From an uncultured Flavobacteriales bacterium (lineage in GTDB: Bacteria > Bacteroidota > Bacteroidia > Flavobacteriales_D > Parvicellaceae): a stretch of 64,000 bases of DNA. The position numbers were made by a program, and so were the translations under genes. The stretch covers positions 155,505-219,504 of the forward strand of contig CALSRM010000002.1 of assembly GCA_943788755.1 (NCBI GenBank), written 5' to 3'. Below are positions 52,236 through 59,990 of the stretch, in pieces (positions within the stretch are counted from its first letter, which is position 1; every line of letters starts with the position of its first letter). The notes beneath the pieces were generated by a model. It was not told the origin of the DNA and ran no database searches. It was given only the letters and a program-made list of their open reading frames with translations.

Positions 52236-53441
52236 ATGGAAGCTCAGCAAAAACCAATAATGAAATTCAGAGAATTCGTTGCCTTAATGGCAATGATGAT
52301 GTCTCTTACTGCACTTTCGATAGATGCGATGCTTCCTGCATTGTCTCAAATAGGAGAAGACTTGGGAGTAACTGAGCCCAACGATAATCAGTTGATTATA
52401 TCAATATTGTTTCTTGGTTTGGCAATAGGACAATTATTTTATGGCCCATTATCGGATGCAATTGGCCGCAAAAAAGCAGTATATATAGGTCTGGTTTTCT
52501 TTTTTGCAGGTTGTTTAATCTCTATTTTTTCAGATAATCTCTTTATTATGTTAATAGGTAGGGCCTGTCAAGGTTTTGGTTTATCTGGTACTCGGACTAT
52601 TAGCGTTGCTATTATAAGAGATCGTTTTAAAGGCGATCAAATGGCCCAGGTAATGTCGTTTGTTATGGCTACGTTTATCATTGTGCCTACCATAGCTCCA
52701 TTTATGGGGCAAGGAATACTTTGGATAGCGCATTGGAGCTTCATATTTTGGACGATACTTGGCTTAGGGTTGATTTTGTTTGTTTGGTTTTCTATGAGAC
52801 AACGCGAGACGTTGAAAAAGGAGAATCGAATAAAGTTCGAATTGAGAAAAATGCTTTCAGCCGCAAAAGAAGTCTTTACAACTCGAGCTTCAATTGGCTA
52901 TACAATAGCAGCAGGTTTCATTTCTAGTGCTTTTGTAGGCTTTTTAAACTCGTCCCAACAAATTTTTCAAATACAATATGGATTGGGGGATAAGTTTCCT
53001 TTGTTCTTTGCTATGATAGCATTGTCTGTTGGCACTGCTTCATTTATTAATGGACAGATGGTTGTTAAACATGGTATGAAAAAAATGGTTAAATGGGCTT
53101 CAATTGGTGTTTGCTTGTTTTCTTTGATTTTCTTAGGAGTAATATTTGGGTTTATACCTTCTCCATCACTAGCGTTATTTATGTCCTATTTATGCGCTAC
53201 CGTTTTTTGCACAGGAATACTCTTTGGTAATTTAAATTCATTAGCAATGGAACCGTTAGGCCATATAGCTGGAATGGGTGCCGCAATTGTAGGTTCAGTC
53301 TCTACATTTATTTCTGTACCGTTTGGAGTGTATATTGGACTATCATATAATGGAACGGTGGTGCCTTTAGTTATTGGCTTTGCTGTTTTTGGTGCTTTAG
53401 CAATGTTGGTTGTTTTATTTTTTGGGAAAACTTCCAAATAG
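52236..53441 (+). CDS. Bcr/CflA-family multidrug efflux transporter (MFS)
   Basis: A 401-residue major-facilitator protein with twelve membrane segments. The Bcr/CflA opening is clear (FVALMAMMMSLTALSIDAMLPALSQIGEDLGV), and the loop motif GPLSDAIGRKKAVYIG is present near 68-83. The frame extends upstream to 52137, but that stretch is basic and non-hydrophobic and lies in a repeat-rich region, so the ATG at 52236 was chosen. It extrudes drugs or small metabolites using the proton gradient. The gene is 28 nt before the aminotransferase gene, and may export a product of that pair, though this is speculative. Confidence 0.9.
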   Translation: MEAQQKPIMKFREFVALMAMMMSLTALSIDAMLPALSQIGEDLGVTEPNDNQLIISILFLGLAIGQLFYGPLSDAIGRKKAVYIGLVFFFAGCLISIFSDNLFIMLIGRACQGFGLSGTRTISVAIIRDRFKGDQMAQVMSFVMATFIIVPTIAPFMGQGILWIAHWSFIFWTILGLGLILFVWFSMRQRETLKKENRIKFELRKMLSAAKEVFTTRASIGYTIAAGFISSAFVGFLNSSQQIFQIQYGLGDKFPLFFAMIALSVGTASFINGQMVVKHGMKKMVKWASIGVCLFSLIFLGVIFGFIPSPSLALFMSYLCATVFCTGILFGNLNSLAMEPLGHIAGMGAAIVGSVSTFISVPFGVYIGLSYNGTVVPLVIGFAVFGALAMLVVLFFGKTSK

Positions 53442-53469
53442 TATAACTTCGATTAAAATTAAATGAATT

Positions 53470-54387
53470 ATGGTACACGGTACTCACAACGCTGAAGCAG
53501 ACGAGCGTAACAAGGATATTAAGATATTTATTAACGGAGAGTTATTGCATCGGGATGATGCTAAGATTTCAGTTTTTGATAGTGGGTATTTAGTAGGAGA
53601 TGGAGTTTGGGAAGCTTTGAGGTTGCATAATGACAAATTAGTTTTTTTGGATTTACACCTGAAAAGAATGTGGGAAGCAGCCGCTTCAGTAGGGATGACG
53701 TTACCATTTTCAAAGGAGGAGTTAACCGGTAATATTTGGAAAACTGTTAAAGCCAACGACATGCACGACAATGTGCACGTACGAACGATGGTTACTCGTG
53801 GTATAAAAAAAACACCTTCTCAGGATCCTCGTTTAACAATATCAGGACCCAATGTGGTGATAATAGCGGAGCATAAAAAAGCCGCTCAAGTTAGTCTGGA
53901 CACAGGAATTATTTTGCATACATCAACCATTAGACGAGGGTCTCCTGATTATTTAGATCCAAGGTTAAACTGTCACAGTAAATTGCACGAAGTTCAAGCA
54001 TTAATACAAGCCATGGAAGCGGGTGCTGACGAAGCATTAATGTTGGATGCAAATGGGTTTGTTGCAACTTGTAATGCTACTAACTTTTTTATCACCAGAG
54101 GAAAAGAAGTTTGGACATCTACAGGACAATACTGTATGAATGGAATAACTAGAGCGAAAGTAATTGAAGCTTGCGAAAAGAATGGAATTGTATGCCGTCA
54201 AAAGAATTTCTCATTATATGATGTTTACGGAGCAGATGAAGCATTTGTGACAGGAACTTTTGGAGGTTTAACGCCCGTTACCAAAATCGACGGAAGAGTA
54301 ATTGGTTCAGGAAAAACTGGAGAATTCACAAAACATCTTCGAGAACTATACAATGAATTAATCCATCGAGAAATTCTGAGTTCATGA
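53470..54387 (+). CDS. Class IV PLP aminotransferase (branched-chain/D-amino-acid type)
   Basis: A 305-residue protein. It has an opening strand region with FINGELLHRDDAKISVFDSGYLVGDGVWE, the candidate PLP lysine Lys171 in NCHSKLHEVQA, and GADEALMLDANGFVATCNATNFFI at ~186-208. In the family the last segment reads 'G.V.ETNATN.F', with a Glu that contacts the pyridine nitrogen; here that Glu is Thr200. The ITRAKVIEAC region near 226 is normal. The substitution may change PLP chemistry. It overlaps the sulfotransferase-like gene by 4 nt, so the two proteins probably act together. Confidence 0.85.
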   Translation: MVHGTHNAEADERNKDIKIFINGELLHRDDAKISVFDSGYLVGDGVWEALRLHNDKLVFLDLHLKRMWEAAASVGMTLPFSKEELTGNIWKTVKANDMHDNVHVRTMVTRGIKKTPSQDPRLTISGPNVVIIAEHKKAAQVSLDTGIILHTSTIRRGSPDYLDPRLNCHSKLHEVQALIQAMEAGADEALMLDANGFVATCNATNFFITRGKEVWTSTGQYCMNGITRAKVIEACEKNGIVCRQKNFSLYDVYGADEAFVTGTFGGLTPVTKIDGRVIGSGKTGEFTKHLRELYNELIHREILSS

Positions 54388-55118
54388 AATCTAAAGATGG
54401 GATAACGCGGATATGCCTTTGGTCTGGTCCTAGAAATATTTCTACAACTTTGATGTATTCATTTGCACAAAGGGATGATATTGTAGTTGTAGATGAACCT
54501 TTGTATGCCTCTTATCTGTCCAGTACCAACGCTAAGGAGTATCATCCAGGGGCATCGGAAATAATTGCATCTCAAGAGAATGATGGCGAAAAAGTGATTG
54601 ACTGGATGATGGGAAGCCACGACAAGCCCCTAGTTTTTTTTAAAAATATGACACATCATCTTTTAGATTTGGATCGATCATTTATGAAAGATGTGGTAAA
54701 CGTTATTTTAACACGCGACCCAAAAGAAATGATTCCTTCATTTGTTAAAGTAATTGAAAATCCAACGATTGGTGATATTGGCTATGCAGATCATACGAAT
54801 CTCCAAAATTATTTTGAAGAAAATAATATCCCGTACATCGTGTTGGATTCAAAATTCATATTGCAAAATACTAAAGGAGTATTGCAACAGTTTTGCGATT
54901 TGATAGGAGTTGATTTTGACGAAAACATGTTAAAGTGGGAAAAGGGAGCTAGAAAAGAAGATGGTATTTGGGCAAAGTATTGGTACGATAATATCCATAA
55001 GTCCATTGGTTTTATGGATTACAAACCCAAGTCAGAAAGGTTTCCAGACAGATACCAGTCATTGTTGCAATCCTGCAAAGGGCATTACGGAAAACTTTTG
55101 AAAAAAGCGCTACGATAA
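54384..55118 (+). CDS. Sulfotransferase-like nucleotide-binding protein
   Basis: A 244-residue protein starting in the last codons of the aminotransferase gene. It has a P-loop-like motif SGPRNISTTLMYSFAQR near 14-30 and a second motif NVILTRDPKEMIPSF near 109-123. These match the 5'- and 3'-phosphate-binding elements of sulfotransferase-family proteins. The acceptor is unknown. The tight coupling with a class IV aminotransferase is also known as fused or neighbouring genes in other organisms, including some plant proteins as far as I recall. Whether it transfers sulfate, phosphate or only binds nucleotide is open. Confidence 0.72.
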   Translation: MKSKDGITRICLWSGPRNISTTLMYSFAQRDDIVVVDEPLYASYLSSTNAKEYHPGASEIIASQENDGEKVIDWMMGSHDKPLVFFKNMTHHLLDLDRSFMKDVVNVILTRDPKEMIPSFVKVIENPTIGDIGYADHTNLQNYFEENNIPYIVLDSKFILQNTKGVLQQFCDLIGVDFDENMLKWEKGARKEDGIWAKYWYDNIHKSIGFMDYKPKSERFPDRYQSLLQSCKGHYGKLLKKALR

Positions 55119-55135
55119 GCTGATATTGGAGTACC

Positions 55136-55828
55136 TTATTTATTTATGTAATTCTGAAGCTCTGTAATCTTGGTAGAATCTTGAAATACCCCTCCATAGT
55201 AAGATGTGATAGTGGTTGAGGTGTTATCTTTTACTCCTCGAGAAGAAACACATAAATGTTTTGCATCAATTATAACTGCTACGTCTTTGGTGTTCAAAAT
55301 TTCCTTCAAATCTTCTGCTATTTGATTTGTTAATCGTTCCTGAACTTGCGGGCGATTTGCATAATATTGCACAATACGATTAAGTTTTGACAGTCCAATA
55401 ACTTTTCCAGACGAAACGTATGCTATATGAGCTTGCCCCGTGAATGGAACAAAATGATGCTCACAGTTAGAGTAAAAGGTTATGTTCTTTTCAATCAACA
55501 TCTGATTGTACCGATACTTATTTTCAAAAAGTGAAATTTTAGGTTTGTTAGCAGGGTTTAATCCTGAGAAGATTTCTTCAACATACATTTTGGCAACCCT
55601 TTTTGGAGTGTCTTTTAAAGAATCGTCAGTAAGGTCTAAACCTAAAACATCCATTATTTCATTAAATAGATGAGAAATTTTTTCCTTTTTTTCCGCATCC
55701 GACATCTCAAATGGATTTGCTTTCATAGGGGTTTCTAGACCTGTTGATATGTGGTCATCTCCTATATCATCATATGAGAAATCAGAGGTTTCATTGTAAT
55801 CTTCAATTAGTAAGTTGTCCTTTTTCAA
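55136..55828 (-). CDS. folE: GTP cyclohydrolase I
   Basis: A 230-residue protein with an acidic N-terminal extension of ~60 residues and a full type I GTP cyclohydrolase domain. It has the zinc/active-site segment YSNCEHHFVPFTGQAHIAY near 128-146, GLSKLNRIVQYYANRPQVQERLT near 156-178, and the second cysteine in AKHLCVSSRGV. The enzyme opens the GTP imidazole ring to make dihydroneopterin triphosphate for folate, queuosine or biopterin synthesis. It shares the neighbourhood with a 6-pyruvoyl-tetrahydropterin-type gene at 56.9 kb. The upstream intergenic stretch 55829-56073 is AT-rich and divergent. Confidence 0.95.
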   Translation of the reverse strand: MKKDNLLIEDYNETSDFSYDDIGDDHISTGLETPMKANPFEMSDAEKKEKISHLFNEIMDVLGLDLTDDSLKDTPKRVAKMYVEEIFSGLNPANKPKISLFENKYRYNQMLIEKNITFYSNCEHHFVPFTGQAHIAYVSSGKVIGLSKLNRIVQYYANRPQVQERLTNQIAEDLKEILNTKDVAVIIDAKHLCVSSRGVKDNTSTTITSYYGGVFQDSTKITELQNYINK

Positions 55829-56073
55829 TTTGTTTTATTTTAAGGTTTGACGTTATACTTTGTGTTCAGATAGTTTTGAAATAACAAATAATCGTTTTGA
55901 TAAAAAATCTATTTGGTGCAAAGTTACATAATTGTTTATCAAAAAAGCGAAAATACTAAACAAAACTATTTTTTTGTGTTAATTATATGCAGAGCTATTG
56001 TACATTTACCAAACTAAATAAGAAGATGTCATATCAGCCTAAGGTTCTAGGAAATATTAATGAATAAAATACT

Positions 56074-56838
56074 ATGTCCAAGTTACCGAAAGAATACAGG
56101 TTTTTAGATTTTTCAGATTATGGAAGACCTGTGGCACGTATTATTGCTAATTCCTTGAAAGAAACTTCTTACACCCCGATTGATGTTACTTTGTGGTTTA
56201 TTATTTCGGGTATAATTGCAATAGTTTGCATTCTTTGTGAGCACTATTGGTTTGCAGCTTTATTTTTATTGCTGAAATCAATCTTGGATGCAGCGGATGG
56301 AGAATTAGCGAGAGTGAAAAAAACCCCTTCGCACACAGGTAGATACTTAGATTCAGTTGCAGATATCATATTAAATTTTTTCATTTTCTCTGCTCTTTGG
56401 TACTGCACGGAAGCTAGTATAGTAATTACTTTTTTCGCTTTTTTAGGAATTCAATTGCAAGGTACTTTGTACAATTATTATTATGTTATTTTGAGGAATA
56501 ATGTGAATGGTGACACAACAAGCAGAGTCTTCGAATATAATGCACCTAACGCCTTGGGTAATGAAAAACAAAAAAATGTAGATTTACTGTTTCGAATTTA
56601 CAAAGGGCTTTATGGTTTATTTGACAGGGTTATTTATTTGCTAGATTCGAATGCTCCAAAATCAAAAAAAATACCTAAATTTTTGATGACAGCGTTGTCA
56701 ACTTTTGGTCTTGGATTTCAGCTTTTGATTATCAGTTTAATGCTGGTTCTTGGATTAAAAGATTATATATCCACTTTTTTTCTTTGTTATTCTCCAATGA
56801 TTTTTGTTTTTATTGGTTTGAGAAAGATCCTCCAGTAA
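56074..56838 (+). CDS. CDP-alcohol phosphatidyltransferase family protein
   Basis: A 254-residue membrane protein with about six spans. The complete CDP-alcohol signature D-x2-DG-x2-AR-x8-G-x3-D-x3-D is at residues 72-97: Asp72, Asp75-Gly76, Ala79-Arg80, Gly89, Asp93 and Asp97 are all present. Such enzymes displace CMP from a CDP-linked lipid or CDP-alcohol to make phospholipids. The acceptor (glycerol-3-phosphate, inositol, serine or other) cannot be read from the sequence. It sits between folE and queD-like genes, though it probably has a separate role. The C-terminal spans are shorter than in most members. Confidence 0.86.
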   Translation: MSKLPKEYRFLDFSDYGRPVARIIANSLKETSYTPIDVTLWFIISGIIAIVCILCEHYWFAALFLLLKSILDAADGELARVKKTPSHTGRYLDSVADIILNFFIFSALWYCTEASIVITFFAFLGIQLQGTLYNYYYVILRNNVNGDTTSRVFEYNAPNALGNEKQKNVDLLFRIYKGLYGLFDRVIYLLDSNAPKSKKIPKFLMTALSTFGLGFQLLIISLMLVLGLKDYISTFFLCYSPMIFVFIGLRKILQ

Positions 56839-56864
56839 TATTGAAAATCAGAAATCTTACTGCA

Positions 56865-57278
56865 TTAATGATGGGGATATTCAACATAGTTTCTTGCAGT
56901 TTCGTAGAGCTTTATTTTCAGATCTAGATCTTCATCTAATTCAGCTTCGAGAATATTATAGATTACCATTGCAATATTTTCTGCAGTCGGATTTAAATGT
57001 TTAAATTCCTCCGTATCTAAGTTGAGGTTTTTGTGGTCAAACCTATCCAGCACTTTTTCTTTAATTAAATCAGACAGAACTTTTGCATCTATCACATAGC
57101 CGGTAGAGGGGTCGCAAATTCCAATAACTTTAACTTCCAAGTCGTAGTTATGTCCATGGTAATTTGGATTATTGCATTTACCAAAAATCTTTTGATTTTT
57201 TTCCTCACTCCAATTAGGATTGTGCAATCTGTGGGCAGCGTTAAAGTGTTCGCATCGGACAATGGCTGTTTTGTTCAT
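56865..57278 (-). CDS. queD: 6-carboxytetrahydropterin synthase / 6-pyruvoyl-tetrahydropterin synthase
   Basis: A 137-residue T-fold protein. Zinc-binding histidines are His16 (FNAAHRL) and His41/His43 (NYHGHNY), catalytic Cys35 is in FGKCNNPN, and a conserved Asp-His pair occurs in LDRFDHKNLN; ending 'LYETARNYVEYPHH' contains the Glu of the pterin-binding site. QueD converts dihydroneopterin triphosphate, the product of FolE, to 6-carboxy-tetrahydropterin for queuosine; PTPS-type homologues make biopterin. Its coexistence with folE in the same 2-kb region supports a pterin route. The 285-bp upstream gap to the permease gene is AT-rich with no clear promoter. Confidence 0.92.
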   Translation of the reverse strand: MNKTAIVRCEHFNAAHRLHNPNWSEEKNQKIFGKCNNPNYHGHNYDLEVKVIGICDPSTGYVIDAKVLSDLIKEKVLDRFDHKNLNLDTEEFKHLNPTAENIAMVIYNILEAELDEDLDLKIKLYETARNYVEYPHH

Positions 57279-57563
57279 AATGGTTTGCGTTGTTTATAAT
57301 TCAAAAATCTAAATTGGATGTAAAGGTATTTATATTTTTGTTTATATTTTTTACTAATTTACCAAACAAAATAATTATTGTCATTGATTTCTTGGTTTTA
57401 TTTAAGTTTTGATTGGAGTTATTTTGGTTAACTATTTTTTTCTAGAAGAGTTTTACTTGGATGCTGTCTCTGTAGGTTAGGTTCGGTTAATGTTCAGTCT
57501 TTTTATGATTTATTCTTTTATTAATTGGTGCATTAGTAAATATATTTTTCAATATTTGAAAAA

Positions 57564-58862
57564 ATGAAAGCTCCAGATAAAATAGGATTTTGGCCCACCA
57601 CTTCTTTAGTAGTAGGAAACATGATTGGTTCGGGTGTTTTTTTACTTCCAGTTGCATTAGCTTATTACGGATTGAACAGTGTTTTTGGTTGGATCTTCTC
57701 TGCATTTGGAGCAATTTTATTGTCAATCATTTTCGGCTATTTAAGTAAGCATTTAAAAAATTCAGAAGGCGGTCCTTACGCTTTCACCGTATTTGGACTC
57801 GGGAGGTTTCCAGGGTATTTAGTTGCTTGGGGGTATTGGATTTCAATTTGGTCTACAAACGCTGCTATTGCAGTAGCTTTGGTAAGTTACCTGAGTGTAA
57901 TATTTCCAATTGTTGGTGCTAGCGCTCTCAATTCTATTATTACCGGTTTGGCTTTTGTTTGGTTTTTTACATGGATAAATACCAAGCAAATAAAAACGAT
58001 TGGAATTGTACAGCTTTTAACTACTGTTCTTAAAGTAGCTCCATTAATTTTTTTAGCAATCGTTGGAATTTTTTATGTGGAACTATCGAATTTAGAAATT
58101 TGGGCAGCAGAAGCTTCTGTTAGTTTTGAAAGTATAACTGCAGCAACTACTTTGACTTTTTTCGCATTTCTCGGAATGGAAAGTGCTACAATTCCTTCAA
58201 AGGGAATTGCAAATGCTGAGAAAATCATAAAAAAATCAACTATTTACGGGACCATTTTTACAGCAGCTCTATACATCTTTAGTTTTCTAGTCGTTTCAAG
58301 TGTAATTCCGCCAGATACGCTAAAGAATTCGAGTGCGCCATTTGCAGATACAGCCAATGATTTATGGGGAGGAGTAGGGAAGATGATATTTGCTTGGGGT
58401 GCTGTTATCGCTACGTTGGGAGCATTAAATGGTTGGATTTTGATACAAGGGCGAATTCCTTACAGTGCCGCAAAAGACAATCTATTTCCAAAAATATTTG
58501 GTAGGGTTAACAAAAATGATTCTCCGGTAATTGGAATAATAATCTCGAGCATATTGGCTTCTGCATTAATGATGTTTAACTATAGTAAGTCGTTGGTTGA
58601 CGCGTTTTCTTTTATGATGAAACTTTCCACATTATCGGTTCTTACCCCGTACCTTTTTTCCATAGCTACATTTTGGATTATGGTTAAAAAAGACAAAGGA
58701 AGTTTAAAAAACAAAGCCAATGTTCTGCTAGCATTACTAGCGTTTGTATTTTCTATTTGGGTAATAATAGGTTGTGGGCAAGAAGTAGTTTTTTATGGGT
58801 TTATTCTATTAATGATTGGAATTCCTTTTTATATTTATATAAATAATAGTAGTGATGATTAA
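57564..58862 (+). CDS. APC-family amino-acid/polyamine transporter (AdiC/CadB-like)
   Basis: A 432-residue integral membrane protein with 12 predicted spans. The opening FWPTTSLVVGNMIGSGVFLLPVALA and the EGGPYAFTVFGLG segment near 69-81 match basic amino-acid/polyamine exchangers such as AdiC and CadB; the GNMIGSGVF helix breaker is the substrate site. Its stop codon overlaps the start of the Rieske oxygenase gene (58855), so the two are translationally coupled. Cationic amino acids or amines are the likely cargo. The third gene, a kinase/PLP-enzyme fusion, follows 41 nt after the oxygenase. Confidence 0.9.
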   Translation: MKAPDKIGFWPTTSLVVGNMIGSGVFLLPVALAYYGLNSVFGWIFSAFGAILLSIIFGYLSKHLKNSEGGPYAFTVFGLGRFPGYLVAWGYWISIWSTNAAIAVALVSYLSVIFPIVGASALNSIITGLAFVWFFTWINTKQIKTIGIVQLLTTVLKVAPLIFLAIVGIFYVELSNLEIWAAEASVSFESITAATTLTFFAFLGMESATIPSKGIANAEKIIKKSTIYGTIFTAALYIFSFLVVSSVIPPDTLKNSSAPFADTANDLWGGVGKMIFAWGAVIATLGALNGWILIQGRIPYSAAKDNLFPKIFGRVNKNDSPVIGIIISSILASALMMFNYSKSLVDAFSFMMKLSTLSVLTPYLFSIATFWIMVKKDKGSLKNKANVLLALLAFVFSIWVIIGCGQEVVFYGFILLMIGIPFYIYINNSSDD

Positions 58863-59949
58863 CGATTTGGAAATAAATGAGAACATTGAAGAGGCGGAAA
58901 CCTTACCGGCAATATTTTACCAAAGTCAAGAGGTTTTCGATTTAATTAGAGAACGTGTCTTTATTCGCTCTTGGCACTGGTTGGGAATGGAAAAAGACTT
59001 GTTGCCTTTTTCAGAATCCGTTTTTCCTTTGACTTTATTCGATGGGTATTTAGACGAACCAATTGTTCTTGTTAAAAATGCGAAGGATGAAATTATAACA
59101 TTAAGTAATGTTTGTACACACCGTGCTAATATAGTTGTTGAGCATGCGGGGAGGCAAAAGCAGTTAGCTTGTATGTATCATGGAAGAAGATACAACCTGG
59201 ATGGAACTTTCAAAATGATGCCTGAGTTTAGTGAAGCGAAAAACTTCCCGCGACCATGTGATGATTTACATTTATTTTCATCTTCCTTATTCAAGGGGCA
59301 TTTATTTTCAAGCTTAGATAAAGCATTTGACTTTGAAAAAGTTACACGTGTGCTGCAAGAGCGAATAGGGTTTTTACCGCTGGAAGATTTTAAGCTGAAT
59401 GAAACAATTTCAAAAGATTATTTGATTAATTGTAATTGGGCATTGTACTGTGACAATTACTTAGAAGGGTTTCATATTCCTTTTGTGCACCCGGATTTAA
59501 ATGATGCGCTCGATTATGGTAGCTATGAAACGGTGCTTTATGAGTATTGTAATTTACAAATAGGATATTCATCTGGAGGAGAAGAAGTGTTTGACTTACC
59601 TGAGGGTCATCCGGATTTGGGAAAACAAGTTGGGGCGTATTATTACTGGGTTTTTCCAAACATGATGTTTAATTTTTATCCATGGGGATTGTCAATAAAT
59701 ATTGTAAAGCCTGTTTCAATAAATAGAACAAGAGTTTCTTTTTTCTCCTATGTGTATGATGAATCAAAACTTTCTGCAGGAGCTGGAGCCTTGCTAGACA
59801 AAGTTGAAAGAGAAGATGAGTATGTTGTAGAAGGTGTTCATAAAGGACTGAAGTCTAGGTTTTATAAATCGGGTCGCTTTTCTCCCACAAAAGAGAAGGG
59901 AGTACATCATTTTCAGCGCTTATTATTGAAATTTTTGAAAGAAAATTAA
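58855..59949 (+). CDS. Rieske-type ring-hydroxylating/N-demethylating oxygenase, catalytic subunit
   Basis: A 364-residue protein. The Rieske [2Fe-2S] ligands are Cys87-x-His89 and Cys106-x2-His109 (16 residues between the pairs). The mononuclear iron site follows: the bridging Asp200 and His207 and His212 in CDNYLEGFHIPFVHPDL. The C-terminal third contains EDEYVVEGVHKGLKS and FSPTKEKGVHHFQ, as in quaternary-amine-type oxygenases (choline monooxygenase, CntA). It overlaps the APC permease by 8 nt. No ferredoxin or reductase gene is nearby. Substrate is presumably an amine or amino acid delivered by the permease. Confidence 0.9.
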   Translation: MINDLEINENIEEAETLPAIFYQSQEVFDLIRERVFIRSWHWLGMEKDLLPFSESVFPLTLFDGYLDEPIVLVKNAKDEIITLSNVCTHRANIVVEHAGRQKQLACMYHGRRYNLDGTFKMMPEFSEAKNFPRPCDDLHLFSSSLFKGHLFSSLDKAFDFEKVTRVLQERIGFLPLEDFKLNETISKDYLINCNWALYCDNYLEGFHIPFVHPDLNDALDYGSYETVLYEYCNLQIGYSSGGEEVFDLPEGHPDLGKQVGAYYYWVFPNMMFNFYPWGLSINIVKPVSINRTRVSFFSYVYDESKLSAGAGALLDKVEREDEYVVEGVHKGLKSRFYKSGRFSPTKEKGVHHFQRLLLKFLKEN

Positions 59950-59990
59950 GGATTGATTTGTTTTATTTTTTGATTAGCGAAGTGCAAATT

